A stretch of DNA of 64,000 nucleotides from Timema cristinae (lineage: Eukaryota > Arthropoda > Insecta > Phasmatodea > Timematidae). Positions 1-10,384 of this stretch are shown in pieces. Every line of letters starts with the position of its first letter. Within the stretch, counting starts at the first letter, position 1. Under the pieces are notes generated by a model. It had not been told where the DNA came from. It made no database searches and saw nothing but the letters and a program-made list of their open reading frames with translations. The stretch is from contig JBCFYV010011164.1 of assembly GCA_039000515.1 (NCBI GenBank), forward strand, positions 48,418,704 through 48,482,703, written 5' to 3'. The translations under genes and the position numbers were made by a program.

Positions 1-1702
1 AATACAGACAACTACAAATTTGGACCTGAATATTTCAAAGATGCTTCAGTGGGGGAGGAGGAGAAATACAGCTCTCCCTCAGAATATACATCTTCATCTA
101 GCACTGCTCCATCTTCAAAACATTGCAAAAGGTAGAGAAAGATTCTATGACATGCTATGAATGTAAGGATCCTAAGACCGGTGGATCATATGAACAATGC
201 TCATATTCAACAGCTCCAAAGAAGAACAATTATTTTAAAGCCCACCAGTCATCTTTTAGCTCTGGGGACAAAAAACCCCGCGTTGAAAGGTACCGGCGAG
301 GATTCACGGGAGAAGGAAGTGCTGGGGAGATTCTATCGCGTCAAACACGACAAGAGCCTGGATCAAATTTCAGGATTAAAGGAGAAAAACTCAACACCCC
401 GATTAAAAGTGAGGATAGGACTAACTACAAGGTGCCTAATAAGTATCTCTCACTACACCAGCGGCAAGTGAGAAAAAGGAAACTACAAAATTTGCAGGTC
501 ATGGTTTGGATCCTTTCCTTTATGGTGAACCTGATTTTTATAATTCAAAGGATGAAAAGTCATCTGAAGGAAGCGAGAAGCTTGAATCTTTTTATGAGCC
601 CAGCCAAAGCTATGAAGATTATTTTCATCGTCTTTTCCCAGAGCTCGTAGAGGCAGAAAAAGAACCTGCCAGTAGCAGTGACTCTGAAACTTATGATAAA
701 GCCACCAGCGCTGAGTACACTCCAGCTCAAACAAAAGAGGAGTTGAAGAGTTCTCCAAATTTCGAATACAAGGCAGAAATACCAGAATTTTTCACCAACA
801 ACGAACAGAAGAAGGATTTGGATAAAGTTCTAGGAGAATTCAGCAACAAAGATAGATCCAACTGCAAAAAGGTTACTAGAGATAAGATGACATGCTACCA
901 ATGCTTAGACAACAAGGGCATACAGCATGAAGAATGCATGTTCGTGGCAGCCTCGGAGCCAAAGAGTCAACACCTCGCTTACCATGAAGTAAAGGAGTTC
1001 AGGTTAGTCCCTCCATCCAATGAAAACCAAACCGCTTCCGCTTCTGACCTTCAGGCCACCCAGCCTTTAGACTCAGCTAGCTCTTCTTCCACTGGATCTG
1101 AGAAAACTGCTTGTTCACCACCCGCACTTCCTAGCAAAGCTTTGTCCAACACTATCACAACCACAGCCACTGTTCCATCTAAACCCAAACGCAAGACATT
1201 TTTTAAAAAGGTTACTTCTACAACCACTCCCTTAATTGACAGTAAAGATGACGAGACAAAGCAGGTTGATACTAAAAGAAAGAAAGTGAAAACGACTCCT
1301 GGAAAAGCCCCTGCGGTTTCTGTGAGGGTGACCCGAAAGTCATCTCAATCCGTTTTCACCACATCAACAGACATTGGTACGACGTTGGCGCCTGCCACGA
1401 CGCCAAGCAATCCGAGAAAAATATCCAGGAGGAACGTGACCAGCTTGGACATGGTGGGGTCAGCTAGCGATCAGGAAGAGAGGGTAGAAAACGTACCAGC
1501 TAAGTCCAAGTCTTCTGGATCATCTCTCCCCTCTGAGCCGGAACTATCCGAGCATGACCGAAGTCCTGACGGTTACTACACAGCTGAAACGAGAACGCGC
1601 TTTGACCCCGTACTCAAGGTCACATTGCCAGAATATATGTTGACTCGGTCAGAACATGAGGCCATATTTGACGAGGTTATGGCATCAGGGCGCAGACGTT
1701 GA
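1..1702 (+). CDS. 3' part of an uncharacterised cysteine-motif protein, frame broken twice
   Basis: I recognise the style of an uncharacterised insect protein but no function. Reading starts in frame 1 at base 1 (YKFGPEYF region), moves to frame 3 in the A-run at 127-130, and moves to frame 2 near 441-443. From 443 it is open to the TGA at 1700-1702. Two related modules are visible: CKKV..D.MTCYEC near 124-160 and CKKV..DKMTCYQC near 862-905, each followed by a second cysteine pair. That they align only if one base is restored at each break suggests two one-base deletions. The C-terminal third is rich in Ser, Thr, Pro and Lys, so probably disordered. The middle part (about 290-420) reads plausibly in two frames and is uncertain. 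The 5' end lies outside the window. The breaks could be assembly errors or a young pseudogene. Confidence 0.6.
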
Positions 1703-1704
1703 TA

Positions 1705-1710
1705 AATAAA
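1705..1710 (+). promoter_or_regulatory. Candidate polyadenylation signal
   Basis: AATAAA lies two bases after the TGA stop of the cysteine-motif gene. It is unusually close to the stop, so it would give a very short 3' UTR; other signals further on cannot be ruled out. Confidence 0.35.
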
Positions 1711-1764
1711 CTAATCCTTCTTACTTGACTTAGGTATGCAATAATTTTAAAATTTTTATTTCCA

Positions 1765-1990
1765 ATTTTTTTAGCGCCGCGTTTGGGTTGCACATTTATG
1801 TACTAATTACACTAATCGTTTTAAGGATCAGGAGGTTTTAATTATAGAAAGTGTAGACACATTTGAGTGGAGGGAGACTGGAAAACAATTTAGGAAAAGC
1901 TACCTTCAATATACTCGACCGAGATTTGAACCTCGATCTCTACGTCGTCGACAGTCTAGTCTACTGCGAGCATGCGGCTACTGAAGTAGG
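1765..1990 (-). repeat. SINE family A copy, diverged
   Basis: Read on the minus strand this has the family A order: tRNA-like head, B-box-like ggttcaaatctcgg, a GT-rich middle, a segment about cacaaatgtg, then the tail ending near gcgccgc. The better copies at 38504 and 57170 served as guides. No clear target duplication was found. Confidence 0.6.
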
Positions 1991-2387
1991 TTATTATTTT
2001 TTTTCAGAATTGTTTATGGAAGTGTTTATATTTAAAAAAAAAGTTTTTTTAACTTAAAAACGACCCTACTTAACCTATTAACTTTACCTTTTATTGTTGC
2101 ACAGATTTAGACTTATTATTTGAACTATGACCAAGACATATAGCTTTTGACTTGCGACACATCTGCATCAGTAGTATTGAGATCATCATTTTCAAACTTT
2201 CCATTCACATAATGATTAATATAATCTTTTTTTTAACCACGCCCTTTTCTATGGTCAGAAAATTATGTTAAAATCATTTAAACGAAACAAGTTAAATACA
2301 TGTTTCCTGTTACATAATAAGGTTGTAATAGTTCACCTATTTTGTGAAATACTTTTATATAAACATACATTTATTATATAGTTATAT

Positions 2388-2872
2388 GAATATACTAGAT
2401 AGCTGTTGCCCACGGCTTTGCTCGCGTGGAAGTTGATTATATACAAATACGAAAATAGACATATGTATTTACAGATTAATTAAAAATATTACGTTACGTT
2501 GATGACCATTACTTGACCTCAGATCAAAAATAATCAAGTCTGATACAAACTTTCACCCCCTTTTTCATCCCTTATTAAATAAAATTTCCAAATTCCTGAA
2601 ACACGTATTTATTTGTTTTACGTCAATAACCGAAATACAAAATTTTGTTTATGTAACTTTCAAAATGACGGACTTTCTAATATACAACATATTATCATCC
2701 CCTATTTTGACCCCTTTGGGGTGGAATTTTCTAAAATCCTTTCTTAGTGGGTGCCTACATAACAAAATGAATATACAGTCCGAATTTCATGCTTGTAGCC
2801 TTGAAAGTTTGCGCTCGGCGATGATGAATCATCAGTCAGTCAGGACATGTTATTTTATAAGTATAGATTAGT
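2388..2872. repeat. Decayed interspersed repeat with gttgcccacggctttgctcg start
   Basis: The start at about 2403 (gttgcccacggctttgctcg) and the end with cagtcagtcagga followed by tatag match the two ends of a repeat common in insect genomes, as I remember it. The interior has the usual aatcctttcttagtgg block near 2737. It has no coding capacity. Its class was not established here. Confidence 0.5.
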
Positions 2873-3407
2873 TATTGATTTAATCTTGTCTTATTTTAAT
2901 TTATTGCTACCAATATATATTAGTAGAGAGAAAAAAGATATTATTGTTTATACATTTTAATACAAATTAAACTTTAATAATTGTACTTTTAACTAATTTT
3001 GTACAAAACAATCAACAATCGCTTTCGAGCGAGAAATCATATGAATCAATCAACATAATATAGACATGTTTCTATTTTGAAGTTATAATATTTTGTCTGC
3101 TTCTGTGGTGGTAAACAATTATTTGTAACTACATAACCTCTGTTTTTAGTGCTTAGCTTACATTATATTGAAGTATTTTACTCATTTTACAATCTTAATA
3201 CTATTTTTGTTGTCATTGAAATTCAGGACTCTTAACTCCTTATTTTTACAAAGAGGAGGAATCAATTATACGAATATTTATGAATAAAATACCTCCCCGA
3301 ATGTTAAGATATTGAACTAGAACACGCTGACGTGAACAACGAAGTTAGTTTGACGTGTGCTAAGAAATATTCAATCTGAATGAGATTATTGTGAACTCAA
3401 TTAACTC

Positions 3408-4175
3408 ATTGGCAGCATGATCTAAGGCAGGGGTTTTCAACCCGCAACCCACGGTCCACTTGCGGCCAGCAATAACAATTTGTACAGCCCACTGGCTCAC
3501 ATAAAATATAAAATTATTTCAAGAGAAAAAATTACAAATATGGATATATATTTCATATAATAAAATAATAAGGTAAATACGTATTTTATTTACATAGGCT
3601 TATTTTACGTTATTTTATGAATGATTTTTCTTTTTACGTAAAGAAAAGTATTACGTTTTAATACAAATCTACTTTTCACTGACAAATGACAAATCTAGTA
3701 GACAAGACAAACCATGCTATCCCCTGCTGTGAAAAATAAAATAAAGGAAAAACAACAGAAAATATACTTCACGGGAAATCTTAATCCTTAGTGTGAGTAT
3801 AAGACGTGTATAAGAATGATATGATATGAATATTTTAATATTCATTCAATATAAATATTGTCAGTACAGTATTGCAGCCCGAGAGCCAACACGAGACAGG
3901 AAATTTTGGCTCTTGGACATAAAAAGGTTGAAGATTGCATGGTCTAAGGCGTCACTATCGTATTAGAATAGACTGCAAATGACAGGGAGATCGGGGTTCA
4001 AATACCGACTAGGTATACTGAGGGTGGTTTTTCAAAAAATTGTTTTCCAATCCCCCTTCACGAAAATGAGGGTACACTTCCTCTAAATTTAACCGTCCTC
4101 ATTACTAACACCATTTAGCCTAATTAGTAAATAAATATGCTTCAACCTGAACAGGTTGTAAGATGCGGTTGCTAA
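3408..4175 (+). repeat. SINE family A copy interrupted by a hAT MITE
   Basis: The head (gcatgrtctaaggc) occurs on both sides of the insert at 3428-3941. After the insert come the B-box region (gatcggggttcaaata, about 3990), the ggtggtttttc block, the caaccgtcctc block and a decayed tail gttgtaagatgcggttgcta. It is one SINE split in its A-box region. Confidence 0.6.
3428..3941. mobile_element. hAT-type MITE inserted in a SINE
   Basis: The left end caggggttttcaacc and the right end ggttgaagattgcatg are imperfect inverted repeats of hAT type. Flanking 8-mers atctaagg (3420-3427) and gtctaagg (3942-3949) differ at one base, as expected of an 8-bp target duplication. The interior (about 0.5 kb) is AT-rich and non-coding, so the element is non-autonomous. 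Confidence 0.55.
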
Positions 4176-4206
4176 TACAAACTCATATCCTACGAATTAA
4201 AATTCC

Positions 4207-4492
4207 GGGGACCTGGCGGTCTAGAGGCAAGGTGTCAAACTTCTGTGCTAGTGGTCCGGGGTTCAATCCTCGGTCCCGGCACAGATTTATTGATTTCCAA
4301 ACCCTTCCTTCACCTCTGACAATACATCTTGTGAATTTGTGGAATGCCAGGCCTCCACCGTTGTTCGGATTCCACGTTAAACTGTAGTCCTCATTTCATC
4401 TCACAATCACCCTACCATTACACTTTAGTGTAAGTGCGTATAACATGGCCGGGTAGTAAGACGCGATGCTAATTATAATGACAATAATAATA
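4207..4492 (+). repeat. SINE family B copy
   Basis: A tRNA-like head (ggggacctggcggtctagag) and B box (ggttcaatcctcgg, about 4261) are followed by the family B body (cacctctgacaa, tgtggaatgccaggcctcc, catttcatctcacaatcacc) and the shared tail gggtagtaagacgcgatgct. It ends in an AAT-rich microsatellite. A short aattcc match flanks it. Confidence 0.75.
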
Positions 4493-4699
4493 ATTCCAAA
4501 TGAAGTTTGCAACCAGAGTTTAAATATAATTCCCTCAGGAGTACTTTATAGGGGTCACCAAGTTTATAAGCTCTCGACTTAGCACTCTTGACCACTGCAG
4601 GAGATTCTAATGGTTCAATTTTTAAACAACAATAACCGGTCATTTTTATGACTTGGAAGTTGTTGTTACTTTTCAAAGGTGTTTTCACATATATTTTTT

Positions 4700-4945
4700 T
4701 AGCACCGCGTCTCCCTAACCGTTAGAATTATACGCTTATGTAAGTTAATTACGTTAATAGTTTTAAGAATTAGGAAGGTTATATCAGTAAGAAAAGTACC
4801 CGCATTTATGTGGAGGGAGAGTGGAAAGCCAATTTGCAAGAAAAAAACTCAGTACACCCGATCGAGATTTGAACTTCAATCTTACTGTCATCGGCAGTAC
4901 ATTCTGCTGTGAGAGTGCGCGTTAGACCACGCAGCCACCAAAATG
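4700..4945 (-). repeat. SINE family A copy
   Basis: On the minus strand the order is: head ggctgcgtggtctaacgcgc, B-box region near 4860-4880, cacaaatgcgg-like block, and tail with a decayed gtataa...agacgcggtgct. It is full length but diverged. Confidence 0.65.
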
Positions 4946-6195
4946 GTTTAATTAACAATTTTATCAAAAACGCTCTCCTGGTTGAACAAAATAGGCAACA
5001 AAAATCATAATTAGATCTAATGTTTAAGTTCATGTTCCTATTTTAAAATAAGGACTTGGTTCAAACTAGATACAGACATAATGCATTAAGTAGATATTTT
5101 TTCAAGTAATAATCCTTAACATTTTATTTTTAGCTCTAACAAGAGGTTGAGGTTGTTAATGTGGTTATGACTTACACCATAATTAACATCTGTATGAACT
5201 TGGAAAAGTACAGCAAAATATCCCAAATTGTTTTAAAAGTACTTAAGACAAATCTTCTGATAAAACTAATACTGTATATTTTATAATTAAAATTAAAATT
5301 TAGAACAGGAAAAAAATATGGAAGAGAAATTCCCAATTTTATTTATTACAAAGTTTTCAGCCATGCTTGTAATCAAACTTAAGCCTATTTAGCTTGAAAA
5401 GGCATTTATAATATTATTTTATATATATATAATATATGCTTTAAATGCTTCTGAATGAAATTCGTTAAAGCTGAATATTTGTTTTACAAATTTGAACAAT
5501 GTGTTTAAATACATTTTGTACTTACCCTAAATTATTAGCAAGTATTATATATTGCAGAGGATCCAAGTTTTATTTTACTCTAAGGATTAAACATGAGGCA
5601 AACTATGATTATTTGATTTTATAATGTGGGAATATATTCTTGCATACATTATTAACCATATAAACATACAATAACTCTAAAATTGAGAAATTAGTTAGAA
5701 GTATTATGATTGTATCAAGATCCGTTGAAACTTATTAGCTTTTAAAATTCTCGGATAATATTTTAATAGTTTTATAAAATTATCTAACATATGTAATGCT
5801 AAATATATTTTTATCTATTTTACAATAGTATGTCTTTTATAAAAGATATTTATTATAATTTGTAAATTTATCCAATGGTTTATTAAATTTTATGAGTTCC
5901 AAATAGGAAGGGAGTCAAATTTATTTCAAGCTGGAATTCCGGTCGCCTCATTAATTGCCTGAAATAACCTAAACTATATATGCTTAGAAACTTATGTTTT
6001 ATGTACTAAATTATGTTTGAATTCATAATATCATATGGCTAAAACGTCACAAATGTAGAGCCAACAGATGAAACTTGTATAAATATGTTTTATTATATTT
6101 ATTTTATTTTATTTTTTAGAATATAATCTAGTATGTAAAAATATTTTTGGTCATGGTAAAACTAAACTTTATAATAATTTAGTTTATTTATATTA
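4946..6195. other. AT-rich stretch, no gene seen
   Basis: This is AT-rich sequence with stops in all frames, a short TA run near 5420-5433 and no repeat I recognise. Confidence 0.6.
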
Positions 6196-6199
6196 TATA

Positions 6200-6505
6200 T
6201 AATCCAGTGGAGTGGTACCGACCGAGTGGCCACCAACTTGAGTGAAGATAGTGCCAAAAATTTCGGATAAAGGGTGTCATGTGGTCAGCCCAATAAACCT
6301 TTTGACCGGTAATCTCAGTTTTATAAACGGAGCTGCTACTTCTTTATACGAGTAACTCCTCATTTGTCCTTACGAGGCTAAGATTGCCCCAGTTGCAAAC
6401 CCACTGCTTCACAAATAAATTTTGGAAACGCCGTGTACTGAAGTTGGGACCTCTGGATCTATAGATAGGAACTCTTGACTACTAGAGCACTGAGGCGGTC
6501 TATAA
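6200..6505 (-). repeat. Possible tRNA-derived repeat, unrelated body
   Basis: The minus strand begins gaccgcctcagtgctctagt and has a B-box-like ggtcccaactt about 50 bases later, which is a tRNA-like layout. The body does not match families A or B. There is only one possible copy here, so this is weak. Confidence 0.3.
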
Positions 6506-6666
6506 TATCCATCTATATAACAATTTAAACACATTCTATATTAGTTTATTTAAATGGCAGTTAATTAAAAGCACTGGGTGTGGGTATCTTATTTCGGAAG
6601 CTTGGCAGGCCAATCAAAATGAATCATCAAAGTTTCCTATTACATTTTGTTGTTGTTTTGTTTCAG

Positions 6667-6766
6667 TTTTGATCCGCCAGAAAAGTCCTCCTACAAGCAG
6701 ATGTGAAATAACAGAATACATCAAATTGCCTAAACATTACAACTTTGTTTGCATAGTACAATAAAA
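6667..6766 (+). other. Possible terminal exon
   Basis: A pyrimidine-rich tract ends in tttgtttcag at 6666. The following sequence reads either about 12 codons to TGA or about 31 codons to TAA in another frame, with AATAAA at about 6761. The acceptor looks good, but no matching upstream exon was found, so this may be chance. Confidence 0.15.
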
Positions 6767-6769
6767 TTT

Positions 6770-8235
6770 AATGATTGTGTTAACACAGTTTTAACATGCA
6801 TCACACTATATATTATGCTAGTATAATTACAACTTTAATTAGCCTATACAAGGCTTATATTTATTTGTTAGTATTGATATAAATGATATCTAATATCTAA
6901 TAATAATTATTATTACACTAAAACTATTGCATCAAAATGTTTTTTTTAAATCGTTATATTTGTGAGCTTGATGTATTAAATTAACACACATTACTAACCT
7001 TAATAACACAGAGGTTCTTCTAATTAAAATAGATCCAAAAATATGTTCTATCATCTTTATGAATGTTATTGAAGGAAATATATAATAAAACATTTGCTTT
7101 TTAAAGAATGACCCTAAGAGCTGGCGTTAAATTGAAACAAGTTCAAGGATTTGGGTGATATGTAGTCGAAACCAATTGAGCTCCATGATATTTAATTTTT
7201 TATTAATTTTTATTGAAATTATTATTCTGTACCATTTTTCGATTTTTAATTTTAGGGACACTTTTAATACTTGTAACGGTAAAACACATTTGAAAATAAT
7301 GTCGTACAACTTGTCTTAAAATTCAGTATCAGCATTTGACCCATTTCCAGGGCTATATAGTATAGCTCAACTTAAAATTATGAATTAAACTTTTATCAAA
7401 AACACTTGTTGGGTTTGAGGGGGCTAATGTCCCCCATGCATCTACTTCTCCCATTTCTCCTTCTGGTGTGTGTGTGTCTCTATGTTTGAAGCCTTCTTTT
7501 GTTAATTAATTTTCAAAATTATCTCATTATATAAAAGTGAGTTAATCATAGGACTACTTCTTGTGTAGAAAGTTTCATTAATTTGTGTTTTTAAAGGACA
7601 TGATGCAACTTTTTAAAAAAAAAATTGGCTGATTGCTCTGATAAAATGTATACAAGTGGAAAATATGTGTGACTATAAACAAGTGTCTGTATGAATAGTA
7701 GGCCTGTTGGTTAATTAATCTACAATGTGAATATGTGTAATTGTATGAACGTTAGTGTAAATATTTGTGTTTAAATAACTATATCATAGTTTATTTGTTG
7801 AAACTATCATGTTAAATAAAATGATTAGAAAAACAGTTTCTCTAAGTATTTATTTGGCCCATCCTACACTGACGTAAGCTCCTCGCATGTAGTTACAGCA
7901 GAGTCCTTATTATCCGGGGTAATGGAACCGAGGATGTCTCGTACAACCCAATACTCGGATAATACACAACTCGTTATCATCTGGTTTTTTAGAAACCTTG
8001 TAAAATTGTTCATAGAAAATTAAGGCTTTTTCTTGAATCAGGGGCCCATTTATGGTTGCTCCTTTTTCGCGATGTTGAGTGAACTACAAAAAAAAAGTGG
8101 TTCTACATGATTTTAAATTTCAGATATTTTCCTATCTCCTAGCACTGAATCTGAATATTTATGCAACCACCATTATTTTCCCTACCCCCAGTATTTTTAC
8201 TCTCCAATCCCCAACAGTCACTTAACATATAGTCT
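6770..8235. other. AT-rich spacer, no gene seen
   Basis: No open reading frame with family features is present. A short GT run lies near 7467-7477. No repeat boundary was recognised. Confidence 0.55.
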
Positions 8236-8237
8236 GT

Positions 8238-8345
8238 TCACGGTAGGAATTGACTTCTGAAAGGCCTTTTTCCCTACCATAAATCTATTAAATAGTAGGA
8301 TATTGGTAGGAAAAAAGACCTTTCAGAGAGTAATTCCTACCGTGA
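8238..8345. repeat. Near-palindrome, 42-bp arms
   Basis: Arms 8238-8279 and 8304-8345 are inverted copies (tcacggtaggaatt ... ccctacca) with about five mismatches around a 24-base loop. Transcribed RNA would fold into a long hairpin. It may be a small fold-back MITE. Confidence 0.7.
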
Positions 8346-8477
8346 ATGGAATACGTCATGCTTATTCACATTTATCCACCATAGATTTGTTTCAAAGCCT
8401 CAAATTTTGTTTCCACAATGAGGAGTTAAATACCTTGTAATCATCCCAAGACATTGTTAGGATAATTTAATCTAATA

Positions 8478-9180
8478 GATTACGGTCGGTAGGACATGTA
8501 GCGTGAATGGGAGAATCTAGAACTGTGTTCAGGGAACTGACTGGTAAATCCAATGGGAAGAAACCATTTGGAAGATCTAGACGCAAATAGGAGGATAATA
8601 TTAGAATGGAGCTGAAAGAGATAAGGTTTAATGAGGGGGACTGGATAGAACAAGCTCAATATAGGAATAAGGTACAATGAGGTGAACCGAATAGAACTAT
8701 CTCCAGATAGGTATAGGTTGTAATAAGGGGGACTGGATAGAACTAATTAAGATAGAGATAGGGTGTAATGAGGGAATCGATAGAATTAGCTCATAATATG
8801 GATAGGGTTTAATATGGTGGACTGGAGAGAACTAGTTTGAGATAGGGTAGGGCATAGTGAAGGGAACTGGATAGAGCTAGCTTAAGATAGGAATAGGGTG
8901 TAATAAAGAGGACTGGATAGAACTAGCTCCAGATAGGGATAGGTTTAATTAGGGGGACTGGATATAACTAACTCAAGATATGGATAGGGTTTAATGAGGG
9001 GACTGGATATAGCTAGCTCAATAAAGGATAGAGTTTAATGTGGATAGAACTAGCTCAAGATATAAATAGGGTGTAATGAGGTGGACTGGATAGAACTAGC
9101 TCAAGATAGAGATAGTGACATACTTTTGTAAGTGTGGCAATGAACTTTTGAGTTCCTAATACAATAGAGTGAGTAAGTAA
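8478..9180 (+). pseudogene. 3' end of an RTE-like LINE, with internal tandem expansion
   Basis: Translation gives the familiar end of an insect LINE polyprotein: VGHVA.MGESR, then FGRSRRK.EDNIRMELKE, then FNEGDWIEQAQYRN, with stops at a former Arg and the RRRW Trp. The last coding block is then repeated about eleven times (8630-9115). The 3' end (cttttgagttcctaat, then gagtgagtaagtaagta) has the AAGT-type tail and matches the ends of copies at 36765 and 61435, in reverse. It is 5' truncated and not functional. The RTE label rests on the WAGHVARM...GRP..RWED pattern and is inference. Confidence 0.7.
8630..9115 (+). repeat. Minisatellite, about 46-bp unit, about 11 copies
   Basis: Units of about 39-47 bases follow gactggatagaactagctca-agatagggatagggtgtaatgagg. 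Each corresponds to LINE codons for (N)EGDWIELAQDRN. Copies differ by substitutions and small indels, so the array is old or poorly homogenised. Confidence 0.8.
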
Positions 9181-9504
9181 GTATACTAGCAACTATATTT
9201 TATTCACACCCATGGTTAGAAACTTTAAATAAATACACTGCACTTATTAGGAACGCACTAAGCTCCCACTTTTTGAAAAACAAGGACAAATAAATGAGAA
9301 GCAGCCGTAAATTTCGTGGCAGGCAAGTATCTTGACCGAGTCAAGTGGTAGACAATGCTATTTACGGTGCCACAGTACGTGAAAAAGACAAGTCATCCAA
9401 TGATTCGTGACGATACTCTTATGCCTTTCCCCTATGGAGCTACTCAACTGTGACTGAACTAGTTAGTGATGGAAGTCACAAATTAGTTGGTGACTGGTTG
9501 TTAC

Positions 9505-9505
<1 letters not shown>

Positions 9506-9544
<39 letters not shown>

Positions 9545-9809
9545 AGCCCGCGTCTTACTACCCGTTCGGTTTATACGCACTTACGCTAATGTGTAATGGT
9601 AGGGTGATTGTGAGATGAAATGAAGGACCTACAGTTTAACGTGGAATCCGAACCACGGTGGCGGCCTGGCATTCCCCACATTCACAAGATGTCTTGTCAG
9701 AGGTGTAGGAAGGGTTTGGTAATCAGATAAATCTGTGCCGGTACCTGGGATTGAACCCCGGCCGCCAGCATAGAAGTCTGACACCTTACCCCTAGACCAC
9801 CAGGTCACC
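9506..9809 (-). repeat. SINE family B copy with perfect 10-bp target duplication
   Basis: On the minus strand it starts ggtgacctggtggtctaggg, carries the B box and body of family B, and ends with the tail gggtagtaagacgcgggct and an (ATT)n run at about 9504-9542. The flanks ggttgttact at 9496-9505 and 9810-9819 are identical. Confidence 0.9.
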
Positions 9810-9819
9810 GGTTGTTACT

Positions 9820-9980
9820 TACACCTAATAAAACATACACTAAATAAAACTACGACTTATTACATACCTCGTTGGTCGAGTGGTATAAGGCGTCATTAAC
9901 CCCGCAATTCATATATATATATACCCATTCGTACCTTAGATTAACCATATACAACTTTGCATGTGTGTATGTATCACTAG
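9820..9980. other. Spacer with a tRNA-like fragment
   Basis: About 9868-9895 reads cctcgttggtcgagtggtat, like a tRNA-derived head with an A box, but nothing follows it except a short TA run. Confidence 0.3.
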
Positions 9981-9995
9981 CTAACAATGAATAAT

Positions 9996-10293
9996 AATAA
10001 TAATTATAATTATTATTATTATTATTATTTGCACCACGTCTTACTACCCATTCGGGTTATACGCACTTACGCTAATGTGTAATGGAAGGATGATTGTGAG
10101 ATGAAATGAAGGACCTACAGTTTAACGTGGAATCCGAATCAGGTGGAGGCCTGGCATTCCCCACATTCAAAAGATGTCTTGTCAGAGGTGAAGGAAGGGT
10201 TTGGTAATCAGATAAATCTGTGCCGGGACCGAGGATTGAACCCCAGCCGCCAGCACAGAAGTCTGACACCTTACCTCTAGACCACCAGGTCAC
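9996..10293 (-). repeat. SINE family B copy with perfect 15-bp target duplication
   Basis: It is full length from ggtgacctggtggtctagag (minus strand) to tail gggtagtaagacgtggtgca and an AAT/ATT microsatellite. The flanks ctaacaatgaataat at 9981-9995 and 10294-10308 are identical. Few changes separate it from the copy 500 bp away. Confidence 0.92.
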
Positions 10294-10384
10294 CTAACAA
10301 TGAATAATTGATATAAAACATTTAGTAAGGATAACATAACCGGGACTCAAACCGAAATTAAAGGTGTACCCACATTTGCGACAA

